From contig NZ_FMXB01000014.1 in NCBI RefSeq assembly GCF_900103415.1, positions 1-64,000 of the forward strand: DNA of 64,000 nucleotides, read 5' to 3'. This document shows, piece by piece, positions 15,726-25,068 of this stretch (its first letter is position 1; every line of letters begins with the position of its first letter). The notes below the pieces were generated by a model. It had not been told where the DNA came from. It saw only the letters and a list, made by a program, of their open reading frames with translations, and made no database searches. The position numbers and the translations under genes are program-made. The stretch is from Methanobrevibacter millerae. Lineage in GTDB: Archaea; Methanobacteriota; Methanobacteria; Methanobacteriales; Methanobacteriaceae.

Positions 15726-17117
15726 ATGAAATATAAAATTTTTCTAAGTAGTACCAGAGAATTTGAAAAAGAAAGGAATTTCATTAAACAGGAAATCGAA
15801 AATGATTATTTATTAAATCGATTTTTTGAAATTTTTGCATTTGAGCAAAAATCTGCATCAGGAGATTCTCCAGAAAAATTGTACTGTGAAGAGGTTGTTA
15901 ATTCAGATATTTACGTTGGTTTAATTGGTTCGGATTATGGGAGTATATTGGAATCCGGAATATCTCCTACGGAACTTGAATATGATTTGTATAATAAAGC
16001 TCATAATGATGCTTTAATTTATATTAAAAATGCTAATTTCAGGGATGATAAAACAAATGAATTCATTAAAAAAGTTAGTAATGAGCACAGTTATCAAAGA
16101 TTTAATGATCAATATGGATTATTTAAACAGGTTCGTAGAAGTTTAGGTGATTTCATCCTTAAAAATTTAAAAAACTATAAATCATTTGACTCAGAGATAT
16201 TATCTAATTCATCATGTGATGATGTTGATGTGGAAGCATTAGAATTATTTTTTAATGTTTTAGATTATAATCCTATTGAAAAAATAAGGGATGAAAAAGG
16301 TTTAACAAAAGTATTATCAACTATCAAAGCAGGAGATTATGAAAATGGTGAGTTCAGATTAAATAATAGTGGCGCATTATTCTTTGCTAAAGATATATCT
16401 AAATTTAATATTGCTCATGAAGTTAAAATGGTTCGTTTTTTTGATAATGAAGGAATAAAAACGTTTGAAAAAACCGAATTAAATTCTTCATTATTAAAAA
16501 TTTTGAAAGAAGCAGAAACATTTTTCTATAAGGTAACAATCAATATTTCTGAAATTAATGGATTTGAACGAGAAACTACTCATGAATATCCTTTTGAAGC
16601 TATTAGGGAAGCATTAGTCAATGCTTTAGCCCATAGGGATTATTCTATAACTACTGCTCCAATTACATTTTACATTTATAATGATAGGATTGAAATTACA
16701 AGTCCCGGACGTTTAGTATATCCATTAAAAGTTTCTGATTTGGAAGATAATGATCCAGTCCATAGAAATGAGCTTATATGCAATATATTTTCAAAAACAA
16801 AGTATATGGAACATGTAGGTACTGGTATTCGCAGAATGAAAGATGCAATGATTAATCATGGTTTAAATGAACCTGAATTCATTGAATCCGGTGAATTTTT
16901 TAAAGTAATTTTCTGGTTAAATTCGAGTGATAATATTCTTAATTCAAGACAAAAAATGCTTTTAAGATTGAATATTGATGAAATCAATAAAACGGAGTAT
17001 ATGAAATTATTTGATGTTTCTGTAAATACTGCATCTTCGGATTTAAATCAATTGGTTGGATACGGCTATTTTGATAGAATTAAAAATGGCCGTGCCGTTA
17101 TTTTCAAAAGAAAATAA
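15726..17117 (+). CDS. DUF4062 - GHKL-type ATPase (HATPase_c_4) - wHTH protein
   Basis: A 463-residue three-part protein. Residues 1-100 are DUF4062: YKIFLSSTREFEKERNFIK and VVNSDIYVGLIGSDYG. Residues about 190-400 correspond to the region that usually follows an AlbA_2/Schlafen nuclease: LNNSGALFFAKDISKFN, then the ATPase segment EAIREALVNALAHRDYS, DRIEITSPGRL and MEHVGTGIRRMKDAM. The C-terminus is a winged helix (FDVSVNTASSDLNQLVGYGY). The AlbA_2 nuclease is absent and DUF4062 takes its place. Such AlbA-type ATPases are often linked to regulation or phage defence, and this gene lies between toxin-antitoxin and TIR genes. The GAGG before the ATG is a good ribosome binding site. The defence role is inferred. 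Confidence 0.75.
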   Translation: MKYKIFLSSTREFEKERNFIKQEIENDYLLNRFFEIFAFEQKSASGDSPEKLYCEEVVNSDIYVGLIGSDYGSILESGISPTELEYDLYNKAHNDALIYIKNANFRDDKTNEFIKKVSNEHSYQRFNDQYGLFKQVRRSLGDFILKNLKNYKSFDSEILSNSSCDDVDVEALELFFNVLDYNPIEKIRDEKGLTKVLSTIKAGDYENGEFRLNNSGALFFAKDISKFNIAHEVKMVRFFDNEGIKTFEKTELNSSLLKILKEAETFFYKVTINISEINGFERETTHEYPFEAIREALVNALAHRDYSITTAPITFYIYNDRIEITSPGRLVYPLKVSDLEDNDPVHRNELICNIFSKTKYMEHVGTGIRRMKDAMINHGLNEPEFIESGEFFKVIFWLNSSDNILNSRQKMLLRLNIDEINKTEYMKLFDVSVNTASSDLNQLVGYGYFDRIKNGRAVIFKRK

Positions 17118-17121
17118 GGTA

Positions 17122-17143
17122 GGATAGAAAAATAATTCTATCC
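17122..17143. terminator. Bidirectional stem-loop between convergent genes
   Basis: GGATAGAA at 17122-17129 pairs with TTCTATCC at 17136-17143. It lies 5 nt after the DUF4062 gene stop and overlaps the last codons of the convergent beta-helix gene, so it can terminate transcription from both sides. Confidence 0.5.
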
Positions 17144-18571
17144 CTTATATTCCTGGCCGTTAACCAAAAGCTTATGGCCGTTTAAATCGATTTTTCCTGA
17201 GTTTTCAAGGCTTGAAACAGAACTGTCACCTGTAAGCGTCCAGGTTGAGCCGCTGTCAATGACGAGTGTTGTGTTTCCGGTTGAGTTGATTGCACCTTCG
17301 AATTTAGCGTTTTTCATGTTGAATGCAAGGGAGCTGATTGAATCGACGATGATGTTTCCTTTAAGCTCCTGATTGCTTGCCGTCAGGTTAACGTCTCCTC
17401 CGTTTGAGCCTTCAGTTCCCCACTGGTTCTGGCCTGAAATGTCAAAGAGTATTCCGCTTCCAAAGTCAAATGTGGAGGATTCAAGGATGATGTTTGCCTT
17501 TGTGTTTGTTACGTGAAACATCGGAACTTCCTTGTAATAGTTTGAAGACGGATCGACTGAGAGCTTGGAGTCTTTACAGTTAAAGACGGAGGTTCCCACA
17601 TCAGCATCTCCGCTCATGCTCTGATAGATGAAGACTCCTGCAAGGTCAACGTAGTTATCGCCGTCCTTACGGTTTCCTTCACCGAAAGCGTTCAGCTGGC
17701 AATTTTCAAGGGTAATTGAGTTTTTACCTTCAATGCAGGCAATCTGTGAAACGTATGCCGTACCCATTGATTCTTTAACGGTGATGTTTCCCGTCGAATA
17801 GATTATCGGTGAGCCACGTCCGGACTCCTTGCTGACACCTGTGTTTATGATTGAATTTTTAACGGTAACGTTACCTTCTCCACGGTCGGTTGCAAGGCCT
17901 GCGCAGCTGTTTCCGTCAGTGTTTATTATCACGTTTTCGGCGTTGATGATTCCTCCGAAGGTTGAGTCAAGCCCACGGGATTTGTCCTGATGGGTCGTAA
18001 TCTTTACGTTCTTGATGTTTGCTGTAGTCTGGTTTGTTCCCTCAGCGGTCTTTTGAAGCTGTTCCGGTGGCTTTTCAGGAGCTTCTCCGCTTCCTGCATC
18101 TGGTGGGGTTCCTCCTCCCATGCCTCCAGGTGAGCCCTGTCCGGTATCTGTATTGGTTACGAATATTCCGTTTGATCCCTTGGAGTTGGTATTTATTTCA
18201 CAGTTTTCAATCGTCAATTGGCTTTTGTCCTTAACTAAAACGGCCGAATTGACACCGTAAAAGTCAGCGTCGTCACCTGAGCTTTGCGTGTCTCCGGTCT
18301 TGTTTATCATGGAGTTTGTTAACTTCAATATTCCTGAATTGTTTACAAAAATTGTGTTCTCGTCACTTTTGTCGGATTTGAAAAGTCCCTTGTCGGCGCT
18401 TTGGCTGTCGCTTTCCACCTTAAGGACTCCCTTTTCATCCAGAGCGTTCGCATCAACAATAACGCTGTCGGCAGTCATTGAGGATGTACCTGTTCCCGAA
18501 AATGTTAAATAGCCCGCTAGTATGATTAATACAACGGCTATCGCTGCAAGTATCAATATTTTTCTGTTCAT
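17138..18571 (-). CDS. Secreted or membrane-anchored beta-helix surface protein
   Basis: A protein of 477 residues from the ATG at 18571, with one N-terminal hydrophobic helix (LILAAIAVVLIILAGYLTF) acting as signal or anchor. The rest shows right-handed parallel beta-helix character, with many short strands carrying N-x-(T/S) sites (TIENCEINTNSKGSNGIFV, NVTVKNSIINTGVS, SITLENCQLNAFGEGN). A Gly/Pro linker SPGGMGGGTPPDAGSGEAP interrupts the helix near residue 150. It resembles the large adhesin-like proteins of gut methanogens and the DUF of bacterial cell-surface autotransporter-like helices. Likely role: surface contact. No cell-wall anchoring domain is visible at the C-terminus. A TTG start at 18592 is possible but has no ribosome binding site. 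Confidence 0.7.
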   Translation of the reverse strand: MNRKILILAAIAVVLIILAGYLTFSGTGTSSMTADSVIVDANALDEKGVLKVESDSQSADKGLFKSDKSDENTIFVNNSGILKLTNSMINKTGDTQSSGDDADFYGVNSAVLVKDKSQLTIENCEINTNSKGSNGIFVTNTDTGQGSPGGMGGGTPPDAGSGEAPEKPPEQLQKTAEGTNQTTANIKNVKITTHQDKSRGLDSTFGGIINAENVIINTDGNSCAGLATDRGEGNVTVKNSIINTGVSKESGRGSPIIYSTGNITVKESMGTAYVSQIACIEGKNSITLENCQLNAFGEGNRKDGDNYVDLAGVFIYQSMSGDADVGTSVFNCKDSKLSVDPSSNYYKEVPMFHVTNTKANIILESSTFDFGSGILFDISGQNQWGTEGSNGGDVNLTASNQELKGNIIVDSISSLAFNMKNAKFEGAINSTGNTTLVIDSGSTWTLTGDSSVSSLENSGKIDLNGHKLLVNGQEYKG

Positions 18572-18626
18572 GGTAATTAGTTTATTGTTCAATATTTTTA
18601 ATTATTTTGAAATGCAATAGTTAACC

Positions 18627-19733
18627 ATGAGTAAAAATTTCAGCTATCTTGATGAGATGATTCATGGCGGTGAAGAGGAGATTGTTCTGGAATGTGATAT
18701 CATTTTGGACAATACTGAAGAGATGAAATATCTTGAGGGTATTGATTTAGACGTTGACGATATCGTAATTGACGGCAATGGCTTTAGCATTGATGCCCGT
18801 GGAAGGACACGGATATTCCTTTGTAGCGGTGAGAATCTTACTATTCGAAATATCGTGTTTAAAAACGGATTTGCCCGTGAAAGCGGCGGGGCGATAATGC
18901 TTGAAGGCGGTGAGGTGGTTCTTGAAGAAGCTAGATTTTCTTTTAATTCCTGCGGTGAGGATGGAGGAGCTATACACAATGATGAAGGTTCCTTGACTGT
19001 AAGGAAATGTGAGTTTAGTGATAATAATGCCGGAGACTTTGGCGGAGCTATCAACAACTGGGGCGATTTGGCTATAATTGGATCGGTGTTTAAGGAGAAT
19101 AAGGCAAATTACGGTGGTGTTTTGTTTAATGCCGGTGATTTAAACGTAAAGGAGTCAGTATTTTCTTTAAATAATGCAAATCGTGGTGCGGTGATATACA
19201 ATGAGGACGGTGATTTAACTATTTGTGAATCATCATTTAATGATAATGTTGCTAGTGAATGCGGAGGTGCTATAATTAACAGAAACTGTGACATGAGCAT
19301 TTCCAAGTCTATTTTTAATGCTAACAGGGCAAATGACGGCGGTGCAGTGCATACTACCGGTGAAGTGAGGGTTATTGAATCTTCATTTGAGGATAATGTG
19401 GCTTCCAGTAATGGCGGAGCGATTTTTGCCGGCAGGGCTGATTTGGCCGTTAAGGATTGTGAGTTTTCAGGTAATGCGGCTGGTGGCAACGGCGGAAGTT
19501 TGTATGCATATGATGGTGAAGCAAGTGTTTTGAAATCTTTATTTAAGGCCAATAAGGCAGATTTTGGAGGAGCTTTCAGTAACGTTAAAAACGTGATTGA
19601 TATTTCAGATTCTGAGTTTATTGATAATTTAGCTAATGAATCAGGAGGGGCAATTTATCTGGAGAAATCCGATTGTGAAGCTAGTGATTTAGCTTTTAGT
19701 GAAAACAAGCCCGATGATGTCTTTGAAAAATAG
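18627..19733 (+). CDS. Intracellular right-handed beta-helix repeat protein
   Basis: A 368-residue protein made of about eleven Pmp-like beta-helix repeats with the pattern GGAI-x-N...S-x-F-x-x-N-x-A, for example ESGGAIMLEGGEV, DFGGAINNWGDLAIIGSVF and SSNGGAIFAGRADLAVKDC. The first 70 residues form a cap with EEEIVLECDIILDN and a DIVIDGNGFSIDARGRTR segment like the start of surface beta-helices. Unlike those, there is no signal peptide or membrane helix, so it should stay in the cytoplasm. It is followed after 40 nt by a tandem-TIR gene on the same strand. A sensor or scaffold role for the TIR protein is a hypothesis. The divergent secreted beta-helix gene begins only 55 nt away. Confidence 0.7.
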   Translation: MSKNFSYLDEMIHGGEEEIVLECDIILDNTEEMKYLEGIDLDVDDIVIDGNGFSIDARGRTRIFLCSGENLTIRNIVFKNGFARESGGAIMLEGGEVVLEEARFSFNSCGEDGGAIHNDEGSLTVRKCEFSDNNAGDFGGAINNWGDLAIIGSVFKENKANYGGVLFNAGDLNVKESVFSLNNANRGAVIYNEDGDLTICESSFNDNVASECGGAIINRNCDMSISKSIFNANRANDGGAVHTTGEVRVIESSFEDNVASSNGGAIFAGRADLAVKDCEFSGNAAGGNGGSLYAYDGEASVLKSLFKANKADFGGAFSNVKNVIDISDSEFIDNLANESGGAIYLEKSDCEASDLAFSENKPDDVFEK

Positions 19734-19773
19734 GATATTAGTATTTTTGGTTAATAATTAAGAGGTGTTGGTC

Positions 19774-20619
19774 ATGAGATTAGGTGAGAGGATTAATGGC
19801 TTATTTAAAAAAAGGGATGATGAAATTAATGCAGATATTATGGAAGAGGATAACGGGGGTTTCGTATTCATTTCCCACTCCCACAAGGACATTAAAAAAG
19901 TCCGCAAGATTAGAAACATGATGGAGCATTCCGGATTTGAGCCGATATGCTTCTTTTTGAAATGCCTTACCGATGATGATGAGGTTGAAGATTTAATCAA
20001 GCGTGAAATCGATGCAAGGGAATGGTTCGTTTATGTCGACAGCCCAAATTCCCGGAAGTCCAAGTGGGTTAAAACGGAAAGGGACTACATAGAATCGATT
20101 GGAAGCAAAAAGGTCATAAACGTGAAACTGGATTCAAACGCACCGATGGAAAGCGTTTCAAAAATCCTATCTAAAGGATTGACGATTTTCATCAGTTATT
20201 GTGCTAAGGACGGTGAAATCGTATGGTCGCTATATCACAAGCTGGTTGAAAAGGAATTTCGGGTTTTCTGCGCTCCTCTTTCACTTGAAGAGGATTCTTA
20301 TGTGGAGGAAATAATTGACAATATGGAGTGTGCATGTGAATTGGGACTGATTCTTGCGGTCTTTTCTAAGGATTCCGTTAATTCCTCATACTTTAAAAGG
20401 GAAATTGACACTGCTTTTGGCAGCAATGGATTAATAGTTCCCCTCTACATTGGTGATGTTACGGATAATCTGCCTGAGGAGTATGAATTATATCTTGGTG
20501 ATGTGGATGGCATTGAGGTTGAAGGCGAGATTACAGAAGAGGTCCTTGATGATGTTGCAGAGCAAATTGCAGTCATTGCACGAGACCTAATTCAGTCACA
20601 GCTGGATGAGCTTGATTGA
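19774..20619 (+). CDS. Tandem TIR-domain protein
   Basis: A 281-residue protein with two TIR domains back to back. TIR1 (about 28-130) starts GGFVFISHSHKD and contains SKWVKTE, with the putative catalytic Glu102. TIR2 (about 134-260) starts GLTIFISYCAKD and contains SSYFKRE with Glu210. These glutamates match the NADase catalytic position (WVHKE in SARM1). GAGGTG lies 6 nt before the ATG at 19774; the GTG at 19765 is part of that site. There is no signal peptide. TIR domains cleave NAD+ or make signalling nucleotides in bacterial, archaeal and plant immunity. Its partner is probably the beta-helix gene just upstream. Confidence 0.85.
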   Translation: MRLGERINGLFKKRDDEINADIMEEDNGGFVFISHSHKDIKKVRKIRNMMEHSGFEPICFFLKCLTDDDEVEDLIKREIDAREWFVYVDSPNSRKSKWVKTERDYIESIGSKKVINVKLDSNAPMESVSKILSKGLTIFISYCAKDGEIVWSLYHKLVEKEFRVFCAPLSLEEDSYVEEIIDNMECACELGLILAVFSKDSVNSSYFKREIDTAFGSNGLIVPLYIGDVTDNLPEEYELYLGDVDGIEVEGEITEEVLDDVAEQIAVIARDLIQSQLDELD

Positions 20620-20921
20620 TGTTTGTGTTTTTGGTATTGAATAATTGATTTTGGACTGAATTATTTTGATGGTTGGTTCTTTTTTGTTAATTTAATTAAA
20701 GTTACTTTTGATAATTTTGACACTTTATGTTCAATTGTAATTTTAATCATCATGTTATCTACATTAACATCAAAAATCATAATATAATGTTGGTTAAGGA
20801 GACCCGATTGAATACTATGACAATTTTAGGGTTCTTGCAATGTTTTTGTTTATGGTATGGATTTTAATCAAGATTCTTTTTGTTGGAAGTATTGCAGCTG
20901 ATGGATTGGGGATAAATCAGA
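20620..20921. other. Intergenic region with a doubtful small hydrophobic ORF
   Basis: No supported gene. An ATG at 20840 opens a 32-codon hydrophobic frame (MFLFMVWILIKILFVGSIAA) that ends at 20938 inside the 3' end of the convergent zinc-ribbon gene. It lacks a good ribosome binding site and could be chance or a relic. The remainder is AT-rich without notable repeats. Confidence 0.3.
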
Positions 20922-21374
20922 TTAATCCATCATTATGATGCTTTTTGAAATTAATTTTCCCCTTTTGCATTTTGGACATTTGGATTTATGTATTAACTCT
21001 TTAATTTTATTCCTGCATGCAGGACACTTTTGCGGGATTTTTTCTGAAAACATTGTGTTGTCCGATTCATCAAATTCAATAATTTTTATGCTGTTATCAT
21101 ATTTTTCAATATCTTTAATAATGTCATCTTTTTTGAATCCTTCAATATTGTCCCAAATTCCTTTAATTATAAATATTTTAACAAATTTATTGCAATGGTA
21201 GCAATAACGTTCATAATAAAAACCATTTGCAGGATGGGCTCCCATTTGCATTGACGTTAACATTAAATGGGGAGTAACCTTAATGTTATGCTTTTCATCA
21301 ATCATAAATATGTCATTTTCACGAATATATGTCCATCCGCAATTATTACATTCATAGTCTATTCTTTCACCCAT
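20922..21374 (-). CDS. Zinc-ribbon protein of unknown function
   Basis: A 150-residue protein with four pairs of cysteines suggesting two zinc ribbons: CNNCGWTY near residue 9, CYHCNKF near 58, CPACRNK near 117 and CPKCKRG near 133. The part between, with DIIKDIEKYDNSIKIIEFDES, is helical and acidic. No membrane segment or known catalytic motif is visible, so it may bind nucleic acid or protein. It is transcribed on the minus strand just after the acyltransferase gene (20 nt), possibly the same operon. I do not recognise a family name. Confidence 0.65.
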   Translation of the reverse strand: MGERIDYECNNCGWTYIRENDIFMIDEKHNIKVTPHLMLTSMQMGAHPANGFYYERYCYHCNKFVKIFIIKGIWDNIEGFKKDDIIKDIEKYDNSIKIIEFDESDNTMFSEKIPQKCPACRNKIKELIHKSKCPKCKRGKLISKSIIMMD

Positions 21375-21394
21375 AAAATCACCAATTAATTTAA

Positions 21395-22393
21395 TTAAAC
21401 ACCGCTAACAATTTTTAAATACGGAATCTTGCTCATGATGTATGGTATTAGCCAGCTTAAAAATACTATTAACACGAACATCAAAGGGAAGAGCAGGTTT
21501 GATCCTGGATTATGGTAGGATAGTGCCTTAACGACTATTACGTGTGAAAAGTACATGCCGTAACTGCAGACACTTAAGGAAATGATTGCTTTTCCAATGA
21601 AATTGTCTTTTATTGTGTTAAACACGTTTAATTTATCAAGATACATGATGAATAGGAACATGCCGATTCCCATGAATATGTTTGTAATGTTGAGATATCT
21701 TGGTGACAACAAATCGATTTTTGAATAATTAAAGTATACGAAAACAGCCAGTGAAACTAATAGTATTAATAATCCCAGAATGCACATGCTTTTATCACTT
21801 AACTTGAATTTCTTGTTGGCCAGGTAATATCCGAGCAATGGGTATCCGACAAAGCCTGCAAACATGTCCAGGTTGAAATACATCCATAAGGGATAGCTGT
21901 GGAAAGTGTTTAAAATCATGATGAAAGACCAGATTGCTAAAAAGTATTCAACTCCTTTTAGCTTGTAATCCTTTACGAATGAGTTAATAATTGGAATGAA
22001 AAGGTAGATACCTATTAATGTCCAGAAATACCATGTGATTGAAGGCTCTCCGATGAAAACGTTCCAGATGAATTTTGAGTTGTATCCATGGAGATAAAGC
22101 TGGCCCAGAATTAATATTATCCAAAAGATGAATGGATAGATGATTCTGGCAAATCTCTTTTTCAGGAAAGCTCCCAGACTTGGATACTCTCTGTTTAATA
22201 GTAATGCTCCACTAATCATTAGGAAAATTGGCACACCGATGTCTCCAATGTCGTGGAAGGTTAATTGAGCTATTACCTGTGCTTGTGTTGTTAAAGGTCC
22301 AAAAAAGTGATCTACATGACAGATTATAACAGCTATTATTGCAAAAGCTCTTAGTAAATCGTAATAGAAGATTCTTTCTTTTTTGGTTTTCAT
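21395..22393 (-). CDS. Acyltransferase family 3 (OafA/YrhL-like) membrane protein
   Basis: A 332-residue integral membrane protein with about ten hydrophobic helices. The N-terminus has the family signature FYYDLLRAFAIIAVIICHVDHFFG (R and the catalytic-type His near residue 26), followed by GDIGVPIFLMISGALLLN and KKRFARIIYPFIFWI, the conserved second block. Such enzymes transfer acetyl or other acyl groups onto sugars of surface polysaccharides or lipids. A decayed copy of its 3' end is found near 25580. It is near, but outside, the polymer island and could modify that glycan. The acyl donor and acceptor are not predictable from sequence. Confidence 0.85.
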   Translation of the reverse strand: MKTKKERIFYYDLLRAFAIIAVIICHVDHFFGPLTTQAQVIAQLTFHDIGDIGVPIFLMISGALLLNREYPSLGAFLKKRFARIIYPFIFWIILILGQLYLHGYNSKFIWNVFIGEPSITWYFWTLIGIYLFIPIINSFVKDYKLKGVEYFLAIWSFIMILNTFHSYPLWMYFNLDMFAGFVGYPLLGYYLANKKFKLSDKSMCILGLLILLVSLAVFVYFNYSKIDLLSPRYLNITNIFMGIGMFLFIMYLDKLNVFNTIKDNFIGKAIISLSVCSYGMYFSHVIVVKALSYHNPGSNLLFPLMFVLIVFLSWLIPYIMSKIPYLKIVSGV

Positions 22394-22549
22394 AATATTT
22401 TATATGGTTAAGTATACTATTTATTAGTTTTTCAAGGAATTTGATGCAAAATTATATTTGTTTAGATTCAAAAAATTATATTTGGAAGATTATTTATCAC
22501 ACCCAATTTTGATAATTGTCTTCGGCTAATGATTATTAGGTGATTTTTT

Positions 22550-23800
22550 ATGAGTAAAGTAAAGGATATGTCTCTTGCGCCGGAAGGTGTCAGGAAAATC
22601 GAATGGGTTCAAAAACACATGCCTGTTTTGGAACACATCAAAAAGGAATACGAAGAAACCCAACCATTTAAAGGGATTACTATTGGGTCATGTTTACACT
22701 TGGAACCTAAAACAATCAATTTGGGATTAACATTAATGGCTGGTGGAGCTGAAGTTGCTATGACCGGATGCAATCCACTGTCCACTCACGACGATGCAGT
22801 GGCAGGGGCTGCTGATTTAGGTTTAAATGTCTACGGGTGGAGAGAACAGGATGATGAAGAATATTATCAGACCATTAACATGGTGCTTGACCACAAGCCT
22901 GATATAATCATCGACGACGGAGCAGATATGATTATGGTTCTTCACAACGAAAGAAAAGAGCTGTTGAGCCATATTAAAGGAGCATGTGAAGAAACCACAA
23001 CTGGTGTGCACAGATTGCAGGCAATGCATGCTGACGGGGCGTTAAAATTCCCTGTAATCGCAGTTAATGACGCTTACACAAAATACTTATTCGACAACAG
23101 ATATGGTACTGGACAGTCCAGTTTTGACGCTATAATGGGAACCACCAACATGGTAATCGCAGGTAAAACCGTTGTGGTCTGTGGATATGGCTGGTGTGGC
23201 CGTGGACTTGCGTTAAGGGCAGCAGGGTTAGGTGCCGATGTCATCGTAACCGAAGTCGATCCAATCAGAGCTTTAGAAGCAAGAATGGATGGATACAGGG
23301 TAATGACCATCCGCGAAGCCGTAAAACAGGCTGACTTGATTATTACTGTAACTGGAAACGCAGACATTATCTGTGGTGATGACTTCAAATACATGAAAGA
23401 TGGCTGTATGCTCGCAAACTCAGGACACTTCAACGTTGAAATTAATAGGTTTGATTTGGAAGCCATTTCAAGTGAAGTTAAAGAGGTAAGGGAAAGTATC
23501 GAAGAATTTACTACTAAAGACGGACGTAAGCTTTATTTATTGGCTGATGGCCGTTTGGTTAACTTGTCAGCAGCACGTGGACAGGGACACCCTGCTGAAA
23601 TCATGGACATGAGCTTTGCCGTACAGGCATTGTCCGCAAAACATATTCTTGAAAATGATTTATCTGTTGGGGTAACCAAGGCTCCTGATGAAATTGATTA
23701 CAATGTCGCAACCATGAAGTTAAAAGCAATGGGAATCGAAATCGATTCATTAACTGACAAACAGAAAGCTTATATGGCAAACTGGCAGGAAGGAACATAA
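22550..23800 (+). CDS. ahcY: S-adenosylhomocysteine hydrolase (or S-inosylhomocysteine hydrolase)
   Basis: A 416-residue NAD-dependent hydrolase of the AhcY family, which recycles the by-product of SAM-dependent methylation to homocysteine. Visible blocks are [34 protein letters not shown], the NAD-binding GYGWCGRG starting at residue 212, [15 protein letters not shown] and the C-terminal [12 protein letters not shown]. Some methanogen enzymes of this family (for example MJ1388) act on S-inosylhomocysteine, after deamination of SAH; that could apply here and cannot be excluded by reading. The next gene, SAM synthetase, starts 14 nt later, forming a methyl-cycle operon. The ATG follows AGGTGA, a standard site. 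Confidence 0.93.
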   Translation: MSKVKDMSLAPEGVRKIEWVQKHMPVLEHIKKEYEETQPFKGITIGSCLHLEPKTINLGLTLMAGGAEVAMTGCNPLSTHDDAVAGAADLGLNVYGWREQDDEEYYQTINMVLDHKPDIIIDDGADMIMVLHNERKELLSHIKGACEETTTGVHRLQAMHADGALKFPVIAVNDAYTKYLFDNRYGTGQSSFDAIMGTTNMVIAGKTVVVCGYGWCGRGLALRAAGLGADVIVTEVDPIRALEARMDGYRVMTIREAVKQADLIITVTGNADIICGDDFKYMKDGCMLANSGHFNVEINRFDLEAISSEVKEVRESIEEFTTKDGRKLYLLADGRLVNLSAARGQGHPAEIMDMSFAVQALSAKHILENDLSVGVTKAPDEIDYNVATMKLKAMGIEIDSLTDKQKAYMANWQEGT

Positions 23801-23814
23801 ATATTGGTGATAAT

Positions 23815-24990
23815 ATGAGTGAAGTACACAGAACATTCACATCAGAATCTGTAACCCAAGGGCATCCTGATAAGGTTGCTGACATTATTTCTGATGCAAT
23901 ATTGGACGCATACATGATGCAGGATAAAAATTCACACGTAGCATGTGAAACCTGTGTAACAACAGACTTTTGTATGGTATTTGGTGAAATAACATCCACT
24001 GCAGATATATCTGATGAAGAAATAGAAAAAATCATAAGGGACACAATCATTGAAATCGGATACGATAATCCTGATTTGGAATTTGATGGCCATAAATGTG
24101 AAGTCGTAAACAGACTCCATTCACAATCTCCTGATATTAATCAGGGCGTAGACCGTGGAGATGATGAATCAGGAGCCGGAGACCAGGGTATGATGTTCGG
24201 TTTCGCAACTAATGAAACGGAATCATTAATGCCTTATCCAATTGACTTAGCACGTAAATTAACTAATAAGTTAACAGAACTTAGAGAAAGCGGTGAAATC
24301 CCATATTTAAGGCCTGATGGTAAAGCACAGGTATCTGTTAATTATGATGGGGAAGGCAATGTCGTTTCATTGGATGCAGTAGTTTTGTCAACCCAGCATG
24401 ATGAAACAATGTCAGACAATCAGGAACAATTAAAAGAAGACATTCGTGAAAAGCTCTTTAAAGCAGTCATTCCGAATGAATTAATGACTGAAGATACCAA
24501 AGAACACATTAATCCGACCGGAAAATTTGAAATAGGTGGTCCTCACGGAGATGCAGGCCTCACTGGCCGTAAAATCATCGTGGACACCTATGGTGGTTAT
24601 GCTCGCCATGGGGGAGGAGCCTTCTCAGGAAAAGACTGCACTAAAGTGGACAGAAGTGCATGTTATATGGCAAGATACATTGCAAAAAATATTGTAGCAA
24701 GCGGTCTTGCTGAAAAATCTGAAATCCAGCTATCTTATGCAATAGGAGTAGCAGAACCGACTTCCATTATGGTAGATACCTTTGGAACCGGAGCAGATAT
24801 TGGAGATAAGGCGATGGAAGAAATCGTACGTGAAAACTTTAAATTAACTCCTGATGGAATCATTGAAACTCTAAATTTAAGAGATACTGGCTATAAACAA
24901 ACGGCTAAATATGGTCATTTCGGTATTGAAGGTCTTCCTTGGGAAGAAACGGATAAAATTGAAGATTTAAAGAAATATATTAAAGACTAA
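23815..24990 (+). CDS. metK: S-adenosylmethionine synthetase, bacterial/eukaryotic type
   Basis: MetK forms SAM from methionine and ATP. The 391 residues carry the bacterial-type signatures: [11 protein letters not shown] (His17), [13 protein letters not shown], the second conserved block [13 protein letters not shown] at 241-253, and [20 protein letters not shown]. Most archaea use a divergent MAT family lacking these motifs; the presence here suggests that an ancestor acquired a bacterial gene. It forms an operon with ahcY (14-nt gap) and ends at a strong terminator, so both steps of the SAM cycle are expressed together. Base use resembles neighbouring genes, so any transfer is not recent. 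Confidence 0.95.
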   Translation: MSEVHRTFTSESVTQGHPDKVADIISDAILDAYMMQDKNSHVACETCVTTDFCMVFGEITSTADISDEEIEKIIRDTIIEIGYDNPDLEFDGHKCEVVNRLHSQSPDINQGVDRGDDESGAGDQGMMFGFATNETESLMPYPIDLARKLTNKLTELRESGEIPYLRPDGKAQVSVNYDGEGNVVSLDAVVLSTQHDETMSDNQEQLKEDIREKLFKAVIPNELMTEDTKEHINPTGKFEIGGPHGDAGLTGRKIIVDTYGGYARHGGGAFSGKDCTKVDRSACYMARYIAKNIVASGLAEKSEIQLSYAIGVAEPTSIMVDTFGTGADIGDKAMEEIVRENFKLTPDGIIETLNLRDTGYKQTAKYGHFGIEGLPWEETDKIEDLKKYIKD

Positions 24991-25020
24991 ACTTACTTTT
25001 TAAAGTAAGTTTTCTATTTT
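24991..25020 (+). terminator. Terminator after metK
   Basis: ACTTACTTT at 24991-24999 pairs with AAAGTAAGT at 25002-25010 and is followed by TTTCTATTTTTTTA. It begins directly after the stop codon, so it ends the ahcY-metK operon. Confidence 0.75.
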
Positions 25021-25068
25021 TTTATTTATAACTATTTTTTGATTTAAAAAAGGAAATTGGTTCGAAAT

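Noticed and set aside
20840-20938. 32-codon hydrophobic ORF
   Set aside because: No ribosome binding site, runs into the 3' end of the convergent gene, no similarity seen; left as a note only.
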